Below, in pieces: positions 7,928 to 17,316 of a stretch of 64,000 bases of DNA. The stretch covers positions 1-64,000 of the forward strand of contig CAIOYY010000063.1 in assembly GCA_903862715.1 (NCBI GenBank), read 5' to 3'. The notes beneath the pieces are model-generated. The model worked only from the letters and a program-made list of their open reading frames with translations, made no database searches and was not told where the DNA came from. Each line of letters begins with the position of its first letter. The first letter of the stretch is position 1. Both the position numbers and the translations under genes were made by a program. This DNA is from an uncultured Alphaproteobacteria bacterium (GTDB lineage: Bacteria > Pseudomonadota > Alphaproteobacteria > Micropepsales > Micropepsaceae).

Positions 7928-10093
7928 ATGCAGCGTGTCGAAGTGGCCGGGCTCAAGGTCGCGAAAATTCTTTACGATTTCCTCGCACGGGAAGCCCTTC
8001 CGGAAACAGGCATTACGGCAGAGCGGTTCTGGTCGGGTTTGGCGGAAATCCTGCGCGATCTGGCGCCCCGCAATCTAGCGCTTCTCGAATTTCGTGACCA
8101 GTTGCAGGCCCAGATAGACATTTACCACCGCACGAATGCGGGCCTGCCATTCGATATGGCTGCCTATGAGCGTTTCCTGCAGGAGATCGGTTATCTGCTG
8201 CCAGAGCCGAAAACCGGCAAGGTCACGACGACAAATGTCGATGACGAAATCGCCCGTATCGCGGGACCGCAACTCGTCGTGCCCCTCTCCAATGCGCGTT
8301 ACGCGCTGAACGCGGCCAATGCGCGTTGGGGAAGCCTGTTTGATGCGCTTTATGGCACGGATGCCATTGCGGAGGACGGCGGTGCCGAGAGAGGCAACGC
8401 GTTTAATCCGGTACGCGGCGCGCGCGTCGTCGCCCGTGCCAAGGCGTTTCTCGACGAAGCCTTCCCGCTTAAGGACGCCAGCCACACGGAGGCGGTGTCC
8501 TATGCCGTAATGGGCACGAAACTGATCGTCGGCCTCAACTCGGGTGCCCATACGGAACTGGTGTCGCTCGAAAAATTTGCAGGCTTTACCGGAAGCACCA
8601 ACGCCCCGTCGGGGATACTTCTGCGCAATAATGGCCTGCACGCCGAAATCCGTATCGATCCTACGCACGGCATCGGAAAAACCGACCCAGCCAGCATTGC
8701 CGATGTTATTCTCGAATCTGCCATTACCGCAATCATGGACATGGAAGACAGTGTCGCGGTAGTCGATGCCGAGGATAAGGCAGCGCTTTATCGCAATTTT
8801 CTGGGACTCGCCAAGGGCACGCTGACGGCGCGCTTCGAGAAGAATGGCCGCGAGACTGAGCGAAGCCTCAACGCCGACCGCATCTACGTAAATCCGTTGG
8901 GCGGAGAAATCTCATTATCCGGCCGAAGCCTGATGCTGGTACGCAATGTCGGGCATCATATGTACACCGATGCGGTACTTGATGCGGCGGGTAATGAAAT
9001 TCCCGAAACCATGCTCGATGCATTATTCAGCGCGCTCATGGCTCTGCACGGTTTGAAGGCCGGCAATCCTGCCCGTACCAGCCGCGAAGGATCGATCTAT
9101 ATCGTTAAGCCGAAAATGCATGGTCCTGCGGAAGTTGCCTTCGCGGTCGAACTTTTCGGTCGCGTCGAAGCCGCGCTGGGATTGCCGAAGAACACGCTGA
9201 AAATCGGTATCATGGACGAAGAACGCCGCACCACTGTGAATTTGAAGGCGGCCATCCTCGCCGCATCCGAACGGATTGTGTTCATTAACACCGGTTTTCT
9301 CGACCGCACGGGCGATGAAATTCATACGTCGATCGAAGCGGGCCCTATGGTGCGCAAGAACGACATGAAGACCGCCCGTTGGATCAAGGCCTATGAGGAT
9401 TCGAATGTCGATATAGGGCTCGAATGCGGCCTTCCGGGGCATGCACAGATCGGCAAGGGCATGTGGCCCGCGCCCGACAAAATGGCCGATATGATGACCC
9501 AGAAAATCGGGCATCTGAAAGCGGGTGCCAATACGGCCTGGGTACCGTCGCCGACCGCAGCGACATTGCACGCGTTGCACTATCACGCCTTCGACGTTTT
9601 TGCACGGCAGAAGGAACTGGCCGCTCGCGCACGTGCGCCGCTCGCGGATATTCTCTCGCTTCCAGTGTCGCGTTCCAACTGGCAGCCGGAAGAAGTTCGG
9701 CAGGAACTGGACAACAACGCGCAAGGCATTCTCGGTTACGTTGTGCGCTGGATCGATCAGGGTATCGGCTGCTCGAAAGTGCCCGATATCAACAATATTG
9801 GTCTCATGGAAGACCGCGCAACATTACGCATCTCCAGCCAATATATCGCCAATTGGATCGCCCATGGCATTGTTACCCACGATCAGGTTCTTTCTACCTT
9901 GAAACGTATGGCCGCGGTGGTGGACGCCCAGAATATCGGCGATCCCCAATATGTACCGATGGCGCCTGCCTATGACGGGGTTGCGTTCCAGGCGGCCTGC
10001 GATCTTGTTTTCAAAGGCCGTACCCAACCTAATGGCTATACCGAGTGGATATTGCATGGCCGAAGAAGAGAGGCCAAAGCCGCGCGTCCGTAA
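7928..10093 (+). CDS. glcB: Malate synthase G
   Basis: Condenses glyoxylate with acetyl-CoA to malate, using the glyoxylate made by GlcDEF. The 721-residue length and domain layout match isoform G: an N-terminal clasp, then the TIM barrel with [15 protein letters not shown], the alpha/beta insertion, [15 protein letters not shown], and the C-terminal segment ending [17 protein letters not shown] (catalytic Asp nearby). It sits 17 bases after the permease gene, forming a glcA-glcB unit divergent from glcDEF. Together the five genes make a complete glycolate uptake and assimilation module. Confidence 0.95.
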   Translation: MQRVEVAGLKVAKILYDFLAREALPETGITAERFWSGLAEILRDLAPRNLALLEFRDQLQAQIDIYHRTNAGLPFDMAAYERFLQEIGYLLPEPKTGKVTTTNVDDEIARIAGPQLVVPLSNARYALNAANARWGSLFDALYGTDAIAEDGGAERGNAFNPVRGARVVARAKAFLDEAFPLKDASHTEAVSYAVMGTKLIVGLNSGAHTELVSLEKFAGFTGSTNAPSGILLRNNGLHAEIRIDPTHGIGKTDPASIADVILESAITAIMDMEDSVAVVDAEDKAALYRNFLGLAKGTLTARFEKNGRETERSLNADRIYVNPLGGEISLSGRSLMLVRNVGHHMYTDAVLDAAGNEIPETMLDALFSALMALHGLKAGNPARTSREGSIYIVKPKMHGPAEVAFAVELFGRVEAALGLPKNTLKIGIMDEERRTTVNLKAAILAASERIVFINTGFLDRTGDEIHTSIEAGPMVRKNDMKTARWIKAYEDSNVDIGLECGLPGHAQIGKGMWPAPDKMADMMTQKIGHLKAGANTAWVPSPTAATLHALHYHAFDVFARQKELAARARAPLADILSLPVSRSNWQPEEVRQELDNNAQGILGYVVRWIDQGIGCSKVPDINNIGLMEDRATLRISSQYIANWIAHGIVTHDQVLSTLKRMAAVVDAQNIGDPQYVPMAPAYDGVAFQAACDLVFKGRTQPNGYTEWILHGRRREAKAARP

Positions 10094-10156
10094 TGGTGCA
10101 AGCGGCGCTGTGTCGCGGTCTGAAATGTGTTGCGAGCGCAAACTGTAACCACGATG

Positions 10157-10168
10157 CGATAATTATCG
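10157..10168. promoter_or_regulatory. Perfect 12-base palindrome upstream of the ABC exporter
   Basis: CGATAATTATCG is a perfect palindrome about 97 bases upstream of the exporter ATG. Its core GATAATTATC resembles overlapping half-sites of the classical Fur box (GATAAT...ATTATC). The resemblance is only suggestive, because alphaproteobacteria often use RirA or Irr instead. Confidence 0.3.
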
Positions 10169-10264
10169 GCGACCGTTGAAGTATAGTCTGCGCTATTGCT
10201 CCCTATGGCTTTATAGGAATGCCCATGCGCCGCTGTTTCGTCACGCAAGATATTGCACCGCATC

Positions 10265-11947
10265 ATGGCCGCTAACGTCGATTTAATGGCGACAGGCGAT
10301 GCAACTGCGTCGCAATTGATCCGTTTCCTCGGCCGTGAATCCGGAAGCCTGAAATATCGGATCGCCATTTCTTCCACGGTTTCCGGTTTAAGTCGCGGAC
10401 TGTTGCTGGCGACCTTTAATGCCGCCGCCATTGTCGCGGCGCGCGGTGAATTTGATTTCTGGCTGGTCGGGGCATTTGTCGCAGCGCTGATCGTGCATCT
10501 CATCACGAAATATGATTCTGCCTATCAGGGCGAGCGCATGATGCGCCGAATGGTCCAGAATTTGCGTCTGGAGCTGTGTGAGAAATTGCTGTTCTCGCAA
10601 TTGCGTTTTGTCGAACGCAAAGGCGCCGCGGCGGTTTACGCTCATATCAGCACGGATATTTCGCAGCTCGGGCGGTCCGCTGTCACTCTGGTGCGAAACA
10701 TCGAGGCCTTCATCGTTCTTATATTTGCCCTCATCTATCTTGGTTGGTTGTCGCCGCCCGGATTGCTGGCGGCGGTCATCACCCTGACACTAAGCGCCAT
10801 TGTGTATCGTGTGCAGGACGGCAAGGCAGAACAATTGCTGCGGCTTTCTCGAGTCAAAGAGGACGAATTCTTCAAGGGTGTCTACGATCTGGTTCAGGGC
10901 TTTAAGGAATTGAAGCTCAATCGTGCCCAGCATGTCAGCCTCGCCGATCACCTCAGCACTGTGTCTAGCGAGTATCGCCGCCTTAGCGTTGCCGGAACCG
11001 CACGTCATCAAACAAGCCTCGTAACATCGCAGGCCTTTCTCTTTGGCCTTGTAGCAATTCTCGTCTTCATCCTGCCGCCATTGTTTCCGAGCGCTTCGGC
11101 CAGCGTGTTCCAGTTTCTCGCAACAGTGTTGTTCATCATCGGACCGGTGGAACAGTTGATTTCTTCGGCCGATCCCGTGACCCGTGCGCGCATCGCGCTT
11201 GGGGCGATCAACGACCTTGAAAAAGATCTCAACACCGGTCTCGCCAATCCCGAAGGCCGCGAACAGGCCGTGCTGCCGTTCCGCTTCGATACGATCGAGT
11301 TTCGCGACGTGCACTACGCGTTCGAGAACGCCGACGAGGAGGAGACATTCGGCCTCGGCCCGATCAATCTTCATCTGAAACGCGGGGAAGTGCTTTTCGT
11401 GCGGGGCGGCAATGGCGCCGGTAAGACGACGCTGCTGAAGCTTCTCGCCGGTCTCTATTACCCTTCCGCAGGGTCGGTGCTGGTCGATGGTCATGTTATC
11501 GGCGCGGGAGACCGGCAGCGCTACCGCGAAATGTTCACGGCGGTATTCAGCGATTTCTATCTCTTTCAAAAGCTTTACGGCATGGAAGATCCTGATCCCG
11601 TTTATGTCGATGCCCTTCTCGATGAATTGCAGATTCGCCATAAAACGCGGCTTGAAGGTGATCGCTTCTCCACTGTCAGCCTTTCCAGCGGCCAGCGTAA
11701 GCGTCTCGCCTATGCCGTCAGCCGTCTCAGCGACCGCCAGATTTATGTCTTTGATGAATTTGCCGCCGATCAGGATCCGGCTTTCCGCCGCTATTTCTAT
11801 GTGGCCATTCTTCCCGAGTTGAAGCGGCAAGGGAAAACCGTGGTGGCGGTAACGCATGATGACCGCTGGTTCACGGCCGGCGACCGGCTGATCAAGCTCG
11901 ATTACGGCAGGATTGCCGAAGAGACGTTAACGCCCGAAAGCGTATAG
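10265..11947 (+). CDS. Cyclic-peptide-type ABC exporter (SyrD/PvdE family), fused TM-ATPase
   Basis: A single-chain half transporter of about 560 residues. The N-terminal half has about six membrane segments. The C-terminal ATPase has Walker A GGNGAGKTTLLKLL, signature LSSGQRKRLAYA, Walker B IYVFDEFAADQDP and an H-loop VAVTHDD. The FDEFAADQDP variant and overall layout match exporters of cyclic peptides or siderophore precursors (SyrD, PvdE, YojI). It would export a peptide or small metabolite from the cytoplasm. No NRPS, RiPP precursor or siderophore gene is adjacent, so the cargo is unknown. The track start is TTG 10253; I prefer ATG 10265, four codons in. Confidence 0.8.
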   Translation: MAANVDLMATGDATASQLIRFLGRESGSLKYRIAISSTVSGLSRGLLLATFNAAAIVAARGEFDFWLVGAFVAALIVHLITKYDSAYQGERMMRRMVQNLRLELCEKLLFSQLRFVERKGAAAVYAHISTDISQLGRSAVTLVRNIEAFIVLIFALIYLGWLSPPGLLAAVITLTLSAIVYRVQDGKAEQLLRLSRVKEDEFFKGVYDLVQGFKELKLNRAQHVSLADHLSTVSSEYRRLSVAGTARHQTSLVTSQAFLFGLVAILVFILPPLFPSASASVFQFLATVLFIIGPVEQLISSADPVTRARIALGAINDLEKDLNTGLANPEGREQAVLPFRFDTIEFRDVHYAFENADEEETFGLGPINLHLKRGEVLFVRGGNGAGKTTLLKLLAGLYYPSAGSVLVDGHVIGAGDRQRYREMFTAVFSDFYLFQKLYGMEDPDPVYVDALLDELQIRHKTRLEGDRFSTVSLSSGQRKRLAYAVSRLSDRQIYVFDEFAADQDPAFRRYFYVAILPELKRQGKTVVAVTHDDRWFTAGDRLIKLDYGRIAEETLTPESV

Positions 11948-12145
11948 GCAGCGCGTCATCCGCTGGGACATGCCAAGCCACGGATTATGCTGACCTATTT
12001 GATTTGGTTTAAATTGTATTAGGTTTACTGTCCGGCTTCCGTTTAAGCATTCTTTGACGGAATTGCTCCATAGTCGCCTCCATAGCGGGTCCATTTCACG
12101 TGACCCGGCTCCCCTTTGTCGGGGATTACGACAGGCGAACGGAAC

Positions 12146-13312
12146 ATGACACGGCCGAGTTTGACCCCCAGCGTGATCGTACTGGCATTCGCGCTTTCGG
12201 CCTGTGCAAGCACTGCCGCTGTGTCGCCGACGCCTCCACCCGCCAATGAATTTGCCGGAACGATTGCGGAAGATATCGAAGGCGCCGTTCACATGGCGCA
12301 AATGCAGCGCGCCGCCGGAAATCTGGACGGCGCAACGATAACGCTGGGTCAGCTGGTACTGGTCGCGCCGAACAATCCGCGCGTGCTGGGTGAGTATGGT
12401 AAAACCCTCGTGGATAAGGGCGAGTTCGCGGATGCGCTCGCGTTTCTCCAGCGCGCTATAGAACTCGATCCTAGCGAATGGTCCTATTTATCTGCGCAGG
12501 GCGTCGCTTACGCACAGCGCGGCGAATACGACCTGGCGCAAACGGCCTTTGCGCGCGCATTGGCGCTGCATCCGAATGAGCCTGCCATATTGAACAATCT
12601 GGCGCTGACGCATCTCCAGGCGGGCAATCTGGATGAGGCCGAAACGCTGCTGAATCAGGCTGCCGCAAATGGCATGGCCTATCCCAAGATTGCGCAAAAT
12701 CTCGCGCTGGTGCGGCAGTTGAAGGCGTCGGGCGGAACGCGCGTGCCCGTGCCGAGCCCCACCTCTGAAGTGCAGGTACCGGAGACTGTCGCCGAGATCG
12801 CGGTTCCCGAAATGATCGAGGTTGCCTCGGTTGCGCCGCTTTCGCCGCCGTCTGTTGTTCAGGCGGCCCTGCCGGAAGTACCGGTTGCAACGGCCCCGCA
12901 GCAAAGTCCGCCTATGGTTGTCTCCGCCCCGGTACGCTCATCGCTGACGATCCCGTCGTCGGGTCCGATCTATCTCCAGGTCGGCGCATTCGCTTCGGAA
13001 GAAAACGCCGCACGTGTGTCGGACAACCTGGCGGATTTGAATCCGCATACAGTTCCCACTCTTACCGGCGAACGCGTTCTTCACCGTGTCAGCGTCGGTC
13101 CCTTCGCCAATGACGACGAAGCCCGCAGCGCGCTGGACGTGCTGCATGTGCGCGGCCTGCATGATGTGCAAATTATGACCCGTCTGCCGGAAGCCGTGTC
13201 CACCGCCGAAGCAGCGGAAGCTGTTCCGGTGCTAAAGCTTGAACCGGAACTGCCGCAATCCCCGGAGGCACCGGAATCGCCGCCGGATCTGCGCTTTTCC
13301 GAAAAACTCTGA
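12146..13312 (+). CDS. TPR lipoprotein with C-terminal SPOR domain (TadD-like TPR region)
   Basis: About 388 residues. The N-terminus is a lipoprotein signal (VIVLAFALSACAST, with Cys as the lipid site). TPR repeats follow at about residues 45-190, reading like TadD (LDPSEWSYLSAQGVAYAQRG, AILNNLALTHLQ, AQNLALVRQL). A Pro/Val-rich linker (about 200-275) leads to a SPOR domain (YLQVGAFASEENA...HRVSVGPFANDDEA) that binds denuded peptidoglycan. It is therefore likely an envelope protein anchored in a membrane and contacting the septal wall. No tad pilus genes are nearby, so a pilus role is not supported. ATG 12146 is chosen over TTG 12116 because it gives a clean signal peptide. It is convergent with the Sel1/TetR gene. 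Confidence 0.75.
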   Translation: MTRPSLTPSVIVLAFALSACASTAAVSPTPPPANEFAGTIAEDIEGAVHMAQMQRAAGNLDGATITLGQLVLVAPNNPRVLGEYGKTLVDKGEFADALAFLQRAIELDPSEWSYLSAQGVAYAQRGEYDLAQTAFARALALHPNEPAILNNLALTHLQAGNLDEAETLLNQAAANGMAYPKIAQNLALVRQLKASGGTRVPVPSPTSEVQVPETVAEIAVPEMIEVASVAPLSPPSVVQAALPEVPVATAPQQSPPMVVSAPVRSSLTIPSSGPIYLQVGAFASEENAARVSDNLADLNPHTVPTLTGERVLHRVSVGPFANDDEARSALDVLHVRGLHDVQIMTRLPEAVSTAEAAEAVPVLKLEPELPQSPEAPESPPDLRFSEKL

Positions 13313-13400
13313 ATTTAACGCGCACACGCCTGAAAGCCGCGCAGTAAAACGGCTCCTGATCGCTCAGGTGCTCGCATGTTCGTGCGCGTCTATCGGGTCT

Positions 13401-15263
13401 TCAGGTCTTCTGTGATTCGAATACAGGCGGTTCGTTGACCACCGGATCAAGCGGCGCCGGTTCAAAAGATTCGACCTCGGCCTGAACCCGCTCGAATGCC
13501 GCACGATCCATTTTTGGCGCGAGAAACGCCGCACGGTTCAGCGCGTCTTCGTCTCCCTGCGTCGCCGCGATAGCATACCATTTATAGGCTTCGGCGATGT
13601 CCTGCGGTACGCCGTCGCCGCGCTCATACAGGACGGCAAGGTTGAACTGCGCGACCTGGTAGCCGAGAGCCGCTGCGAACTGAAACCAGTGCGCTGCCTC
13701 CGTGGTGTTCTGCTCGGTTCCGAGACCTTGCGCATAGAACATGGCGAGATTGTTCATTGCCATGCGGTTTCCCTGTTCAGCGGCGGCTTCATACCAATAT
13801 TTGGCGGTCGCAGGGTCGAACATCGCATGGTCTTCGCGCGAATAAAGCGTAGCCAGATTATATTGGGCAACGGCCTGGCCACCTTCGGCCGCCCGTTGTA
13901 GCCAACGTACCGCCTCGTCTTCATTGGCGGCGACCGCATCGCCGTTCAAGTAATGAAGGCCCAGCGCCGTTTGCGCTTTCGCATCACCGATCTCGGCAGC
14001 CGCCATCAATTGGTCGAAAGGCGTTATCGTTTCGAGCGGCGAGGGGACGGTGCCGAGGGCCACGACCGTTCCCGGAGATGCAACCGCAGGCACGGCATCC
14101 GAAGACGGCAGCTCGCCCGCATCCATCGTGCGCGCCAGCGCCACCAATCCGACCGCGAGAAGAGCGATGGGTGCGACGCGGGTTAAGAGAAGGCTTTTGC
14201 CGCCACGCTCAGACTTTCGGAACCATTTTCCCCAGCTGGAGGTGCCGCCCTTTGCGTCACGCTTTTCGGCATTTCTGGGTTCGGCCACCGCTTTCTTGGC
14301 TGCCTGCCTTGCGGCGGCAAGAATATCTTCGAGGCCGCGTTCTTGGCTATCTTCCCCGGGTATCCCAAGGATATCGTCGAAAGAGACGACATTCGACGGG
14401 GTGACGGGCGCATCGCGCATCCCCGGCACGGAATCGGCGTGGCTGGGGCCTGCGGGCGGCGTCGCCTCAAGGATGCGCAGACGATCAGCATTATGTTTCT
14501 TGGTCGCGTCGAAATCGCTCGCGATGTCCATCAGGCGCTTTTCCAGCATTTCCAGACGGCCGCCAACGGAAGCTAGGTCCTTCGTTGAGAAGGTAGCGGG
14601 ATCGATCGGTTTCGCCGCCGCTTTTTCCGCCTGTTCGGCGCGTTCGACAAGGCTACGCTCGATGACGTAGACGCGCCGTTCCAGGCGGGCGACCGCGGCG
14701 TTGATGCCGCCTTCGCCCTGCCCGTCGCGCGAGGCAATTTCCTTCACAAGGCCATCGATTTCGCGCGCGCCCTGTCGGCGGGGAACGCGCGGTACGTCAC
14801 GGTGCGGCATCATATTGCCGCTGGAATCCGTCATTGCGATCTCAGACTTGTCGTCTTCCACCGCGTCGTCGTCTTCAGCGTCTTCGCCGGTGGAATCGTT
14901 TTCCTCGTCCGCGCCGGCAGCGGCGCGAGCGATCATGAAGCTCTCGACCATTTTCGGCAGATCGAGAATGCCCATGGACGCGGCGGTTTTCGGATCGGTA
15001 TTTTCGGTGTCGCGTGCGGCGCGCGAGAGTGCGGACAACTCATCGGCGGCAATCGACAGAAGCAATTCATCACGATTGCAGAAATAGGCGTAAACGATGT
15101 CATGCGACATGCCCGACTCGCGAACAACCGCTTCGGGCGAAAGTCCTTCCGAGCCATCGCGGATCAGGACGCGACGGGCAGCTTCTAGAATGGCCCGTCT
15201 GGCCGGCCGCCGCCGCCGGACCGCTTCCGGACGTTCGCTGCTCTGCGCTTGTTCTTCCGCCAT
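13401..15263 (-). CDS. Chimeric TetR-type HTH / coiled coil / single TM / Sel1-repeat protein
   Basis: About 620 residues in an uncommon order. Residues 20-75 match a TetR N-terminal HTH (AILEAARRVLIRDGSEGLS, then SGMSHDIVYAYFCNRDELL). An acidic stretch (EDAEDDDAVEDDK) and a helical, coiled-coil-prone region (about 185-265) follow. A single hydrophobic span, LLLTRVAPIALLAVGLVALA, lies at about 359-379. At least four Sel1-like repeats then run from about 420 to 575 (AVRWLQRAAEGGQAVAQYNL, YWYEAAAEQGN, HWFQFAAALGY, KWYAIAATQGD). The positive-inside rule puts the HTH in the cytoplasm and the Sel1 repeats in the periplasm, similar in plan to PodJ but with a DNA-binding head. The ATG at 15263 has GGAAA upstream; ATG 15317 (18 residues longer) is possible. 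Confidence 0.75.
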   Translation of the reverse strand: MAEEQAQSSERPEAVRRRRPARRAILEAARRVLIRDGSEGLSPEAVVRESGMSHDIVYAYFCNRDELLLSIAADELSALSRAARDTENTDPKTAASMGILDLPKMVESFMIARAAAGADEENDSTGEDAEDDDAVEDDKSEIAMTDSSGNMMPHRDVPRVPRRQGAREIDGLVKEIASRDGQGEGGINAAVARLERRVYVIERSLVERAEQAEKAAAKPIDPATFSTKDLASVGGRLEMLEKRLMDIASDFDATKKHNADRLRILEATPPAGPSHADSVPGMRDAPVTPSNVVSFDDILGIPGEDSQERGLEDILAAARQAAKKAVAEPRNAEKRDAKGGTSSWGKWFRKSERGGKSLLLTRVAPIALLAVGLVALARTMDAGELPSSDAVPAVASPGTVVALGTVPSPLETITPFDQLMAAAEIGDAKAQTALGLHYLNGDAVAANEDEAVRWLQRAAEGGQAVAQYNLATLYSREDHAMFDPATAKYWYEAAAEQGNRMAMNNLAMFYAQGLGTEQNTTEAAHWFQFAAALGYQVAQFNLAVLYERGDGVPQDIAEAYKWYAIAATQGDEDALNRAAFLAPKMDRAAFERVQAEVESFEPAPLDPVVNEPPVFESQKT

Positions 15264-15348
15264 CACATGTTTCCGGGACGCTGAAAACGCCGTCCGCAAT
15301 GCCTGAGTTTCAAGCATTGTTGTATCCGGATTGGATTAAAGTTCTTGT

Positions 15349-15366
15349 AATTCGGAGCGCCGAATT
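15349..15366. promoter_or_regulatory. 18-base palindrome upstream of the TetR/Sel1 gene (candidate operator)
   Basis: AATTCGG-AGCG-CCGAATT is a perfect 7-base inverted repeat with a 4-base centre. It lies 86 bases upstream of the preferred start, or 32 bases upstream of the alternative. Its size and symmetry fit a TetR-family operator, and TetR proteins usually autoregulate. Binding is inferred only. Confidence 0.35.
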
Positions 15367-15576
15367 TGAGAGATCGCACGGTGGATATGGTTATTTTTAA
15401 CTAAAGATTCGGTGGAAACGTAGGCGGGCTTCGCTTTGATCGACGATGCGACCGCGGTTTGGTTACCCAATCGTTGCAAATGCGGTTTGCCAACGACACC
15501 TATTCCGGCATCCCGGCTTTCGGTCGCGCCACCCGGCTCGGCGAGCGACACTTTCGGCAAAGCCTGCTCAAGGTCC

Positions 15577-15659
15577 CGTGCCGGGGTGGCCCGCCACCGG
15601 GGCTTGCGAGGAGGCAAAGGCCGAGCCCCCTTTGGCCGCCACACTGACGGCGGGGCACG
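15577..15659. ncRNA. Possible structured RNA in the 15.3-15.8 kb gene-free stretch
   Basis: About 500 bases between the TetR/Sel1 gene and tctC hold no convincing gene. Within it, CGTGCC (15577-15582) can pair with GGCACG (15654-15659), enclosing three shorter inverted repeats: GGTGGC/GCCACC (15585-15598), GGGGCT/AGCCCC (15599-15629) and CCGCC/GGCGG (15636-15653). This nested layout would fold as a multi-branched RNA or could be chance in GC-rich DNA; the first inner repeat has only a 2-base loop. I do not recognise the 4.5S, RNase P, 6S or tmRNA cores. The strand is undetermined. Translated ORFs here on both strands look like high-GC shadows. Confidence 0.25.
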
Positions 15660-15823
15660 CCCGACACGTTGCGACCACGTCACGCTTCCCTTGAAGCCCG
15701 GGGCAAATTCCACATGCCAAGCCAGTAAAATACCTCACACACTGGTCGCGAATGAAGGCGACAGGCGCACGCAATATGCTAGCTTCCCCGCCGCACGGCA
15801 CGACGGGAAGGACACAGAACGAT

Positions 15824-16792
15824 ATGCGCATTTCACGCGCTTTCTTCGGCGCCGCGGCTTTTCTGGCCGCGGCCTTCGGTTCGGGCCTCACGCTCGCGGC
15901 GGATACCCCGCTTGCCTACCCACACCGCGTCGTGACTCTCGTCACCCATTCCAGCCCGGGCGGCGGCAGCGATGTTTTTTTGCGCGACCTTGTCCGGCAT
16001 CTGCGCAAACATATCGATGCGACTTTCATCGTGGAAAACGTTTCGGGCGGCAGCGGCACGCGCGCGCTGGCACGCGTCGCCAATGCAAGTCCGGACGGCA
16101 GTGTACTCTACGCGACGACGCCCACTTACATTCTGACTTCGCTCCTCAGCCAGGCAGAGAACAGCTATGACGATCTTGAACCGTTGGTGAATTTTTTCAC
16201 GGACAGCGAAATTGTCTACACGCGCGCCGATGGACCCTTCATGACCTTGCGTGATGTGATCGATCATGCACGCGCCGGACGCGGCCGATGGGGCGCAGCG
16301 AATCCGGCCTCGCTGGAACGTCAGGCGGCGGAACAGCTCAAACGCGCCGCATGGGTCGATGCCGCAGTTGTGTCGCATGAAGGGGGCGGCGATCTGATGA
16401 TCAATGTCCTGAACGGAACGCTCGATATCGGCGTGGGCGAGATCGGTGAAACCCGCGCGCAGCTGGAGGCGGGACAGATACGCATTCTTGCGGTTTTCAA
16501 TCCCCATCGCATGGCGGCGTTCCCCGATGTGCCCACCGTGCAGGAATATGGATATGACGTCGTGATGGAAAAATTCCGCGGCCTCGCCGGTCCGAAAGGT
16601 CTGCCGCCGGAGATCATTGCGATCTGGAACGAAGCCGCTCAGAGATTGTTGGCCGACCCCGAATATGTCGCCTCCTATGAGGCTGAAAACCTGTTTGCCA
16701 ATTTTCAGTCGCACGATGATTATGCGCCATTCATCGCCGAATTCGCGGGCGACACCGAGGGCTTTCTGCGCGAGACCGGCGTCATTCCGTAA
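15824..16792 (+). CDS. tctC: TTT-family periplasmic solute-binding protein (TctC-like)
   Basis: Periplasmic receptor of a tripartite tricarboxylate transporter. It has a signal peptide (SRAFFGAAAFLAAAFGSGLTLA, cleavage near LAA-D) and then the TctC fold: YPHRVVTLVTHSSPGGGSD, VENVSGGSGTRALARVAN and the C-terminal VPTVQEYGYDVVM...GLAGPKGLPPE. At 322 residues it has the usual length. ATG 15824 is chosen over the track start because GGAAGGA precedes it and it opens the signal peptide. tctB and tctA follow in the same operon, so this is a complete three-part carrier. The ligand is a carboxylate by family, otherwise unknown. Confidence 0.9.
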   Translation: MRISRAFFGAAAFLAAAFGSGLTLAADTPLAYPHRVVTLVTHSSPGGGSDVFLRDLVRHLRKHIDATFIVENVSGGSGTRALARVANASPDGSVLYATTPTYILTSLLSQAENSYDDLEPLVNFFTDSEIVYTRADGPFMTLRDVIDHARAGRGRWGAANPASLERQAAEQLKRAAWVDAAVVSHEGGGDLMINVLNGTLDIGVGEIGETRAQLEAGQIRILAVFNPHRMAAFPDVPTVQEYGYDVVMEKFRGLAGPKGLPPEIIAIWNEAAQRLLADPEYVASYEAENLFANFQSHDDYAPFIAEFAGDTEGFLRETGVIP

Positions 16793-16837
16793 GTCCGGTC
16801 TCGTTTCTTCCGTCTTTCGAAGTAGGAGTGATGTCCC

Positions 16838-17305
16838 TTGAAAAAGGACCTGATCGCCAGCGCCCTTCTTCTGGCCGTTGCTGCCGCTTATTACGTTGCG
16901 ACCGTCCGCATTCCCGTCAGCACATTGGCCGATGAAGTCGGACCGCATGGTTTGCCGAAAGTCCTCGCCATCGCGCTTGCCGTGGTTGCTGTCGGCCTCG
17001 GCGTGCGGGCCTTGATCGCAAAACGTCCTGTGACGGTACCGGAAACCGCCGCGAATGATGATGATCCGGAAGCGACGCCCTTGCGCGCGCTCGGTCTTCT
17101 CGGCATCGGTGCACTCTATATGCCGGCGGCATGGATACTAGGCTATGTCCCGGCCCTCATTCTGCTGATCCTTGGAATCGCTCTCTATGAGGGCATGCGT
17201 CCTTCCTGGCGCGTGGTCGGCATTGCCATCGGTGGCGCCACGTTGTTCTGGCTTTTGTTCGTCGTCCTTCTCGGCGTGCCGCAGCCCGCCGGATTATTAT
17301 TCTAG
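16838..17305 (+). CDS. tctB: TTT-family small membrane subunit TctB
   Basis: A 155-residue membrane protein with about four hydrophobic spans (IASALLLAVAAAYYVATV, VLAIALAVVAVGLGVRAL, ALYMPAAWILGYVPALILLI, ATLFWLLFVVLLGV). This is the size and topology of TctB, the small permease subunit. The start is TTG with AGGAG nine bases upstream; the ATG at 16831 is out of frame. It sits between tctC and tctA. TctB sequences diverge strongly, so the assignment leans on position and topology. Confidence 0.85.
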   Translation: MKKDLIASALLLAVAAAYYVATVRIPVSTLADEVGPHGLPKVLAIALAVVAVGLGVRALIAKRPVTVPETAANDDDPEATPLRALGLLGIGALYMPAAWILGYVPALILLILGIALYEGMRPSWRVVGIAIGGATLFWLLFVVLLGVPQPAGLLF

Positions 17306-17316
17306 GAACGGGAACT

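Noticed and set aside
15484-15530. ANDTY-like peptide that resembles a tmRNA tag start
   Set aside because: No stop or AA ending follows, and no tRNA-like acceptor or T-loop is seen, so tmRNA is not supported.
15336-15713. 125-residue minus ORF and overlapping plus ORFs in the gene-free stretch
   Set aside because: Pro/Arg-rich, with no start context or signal; open frames on both strands are explained by high GC.
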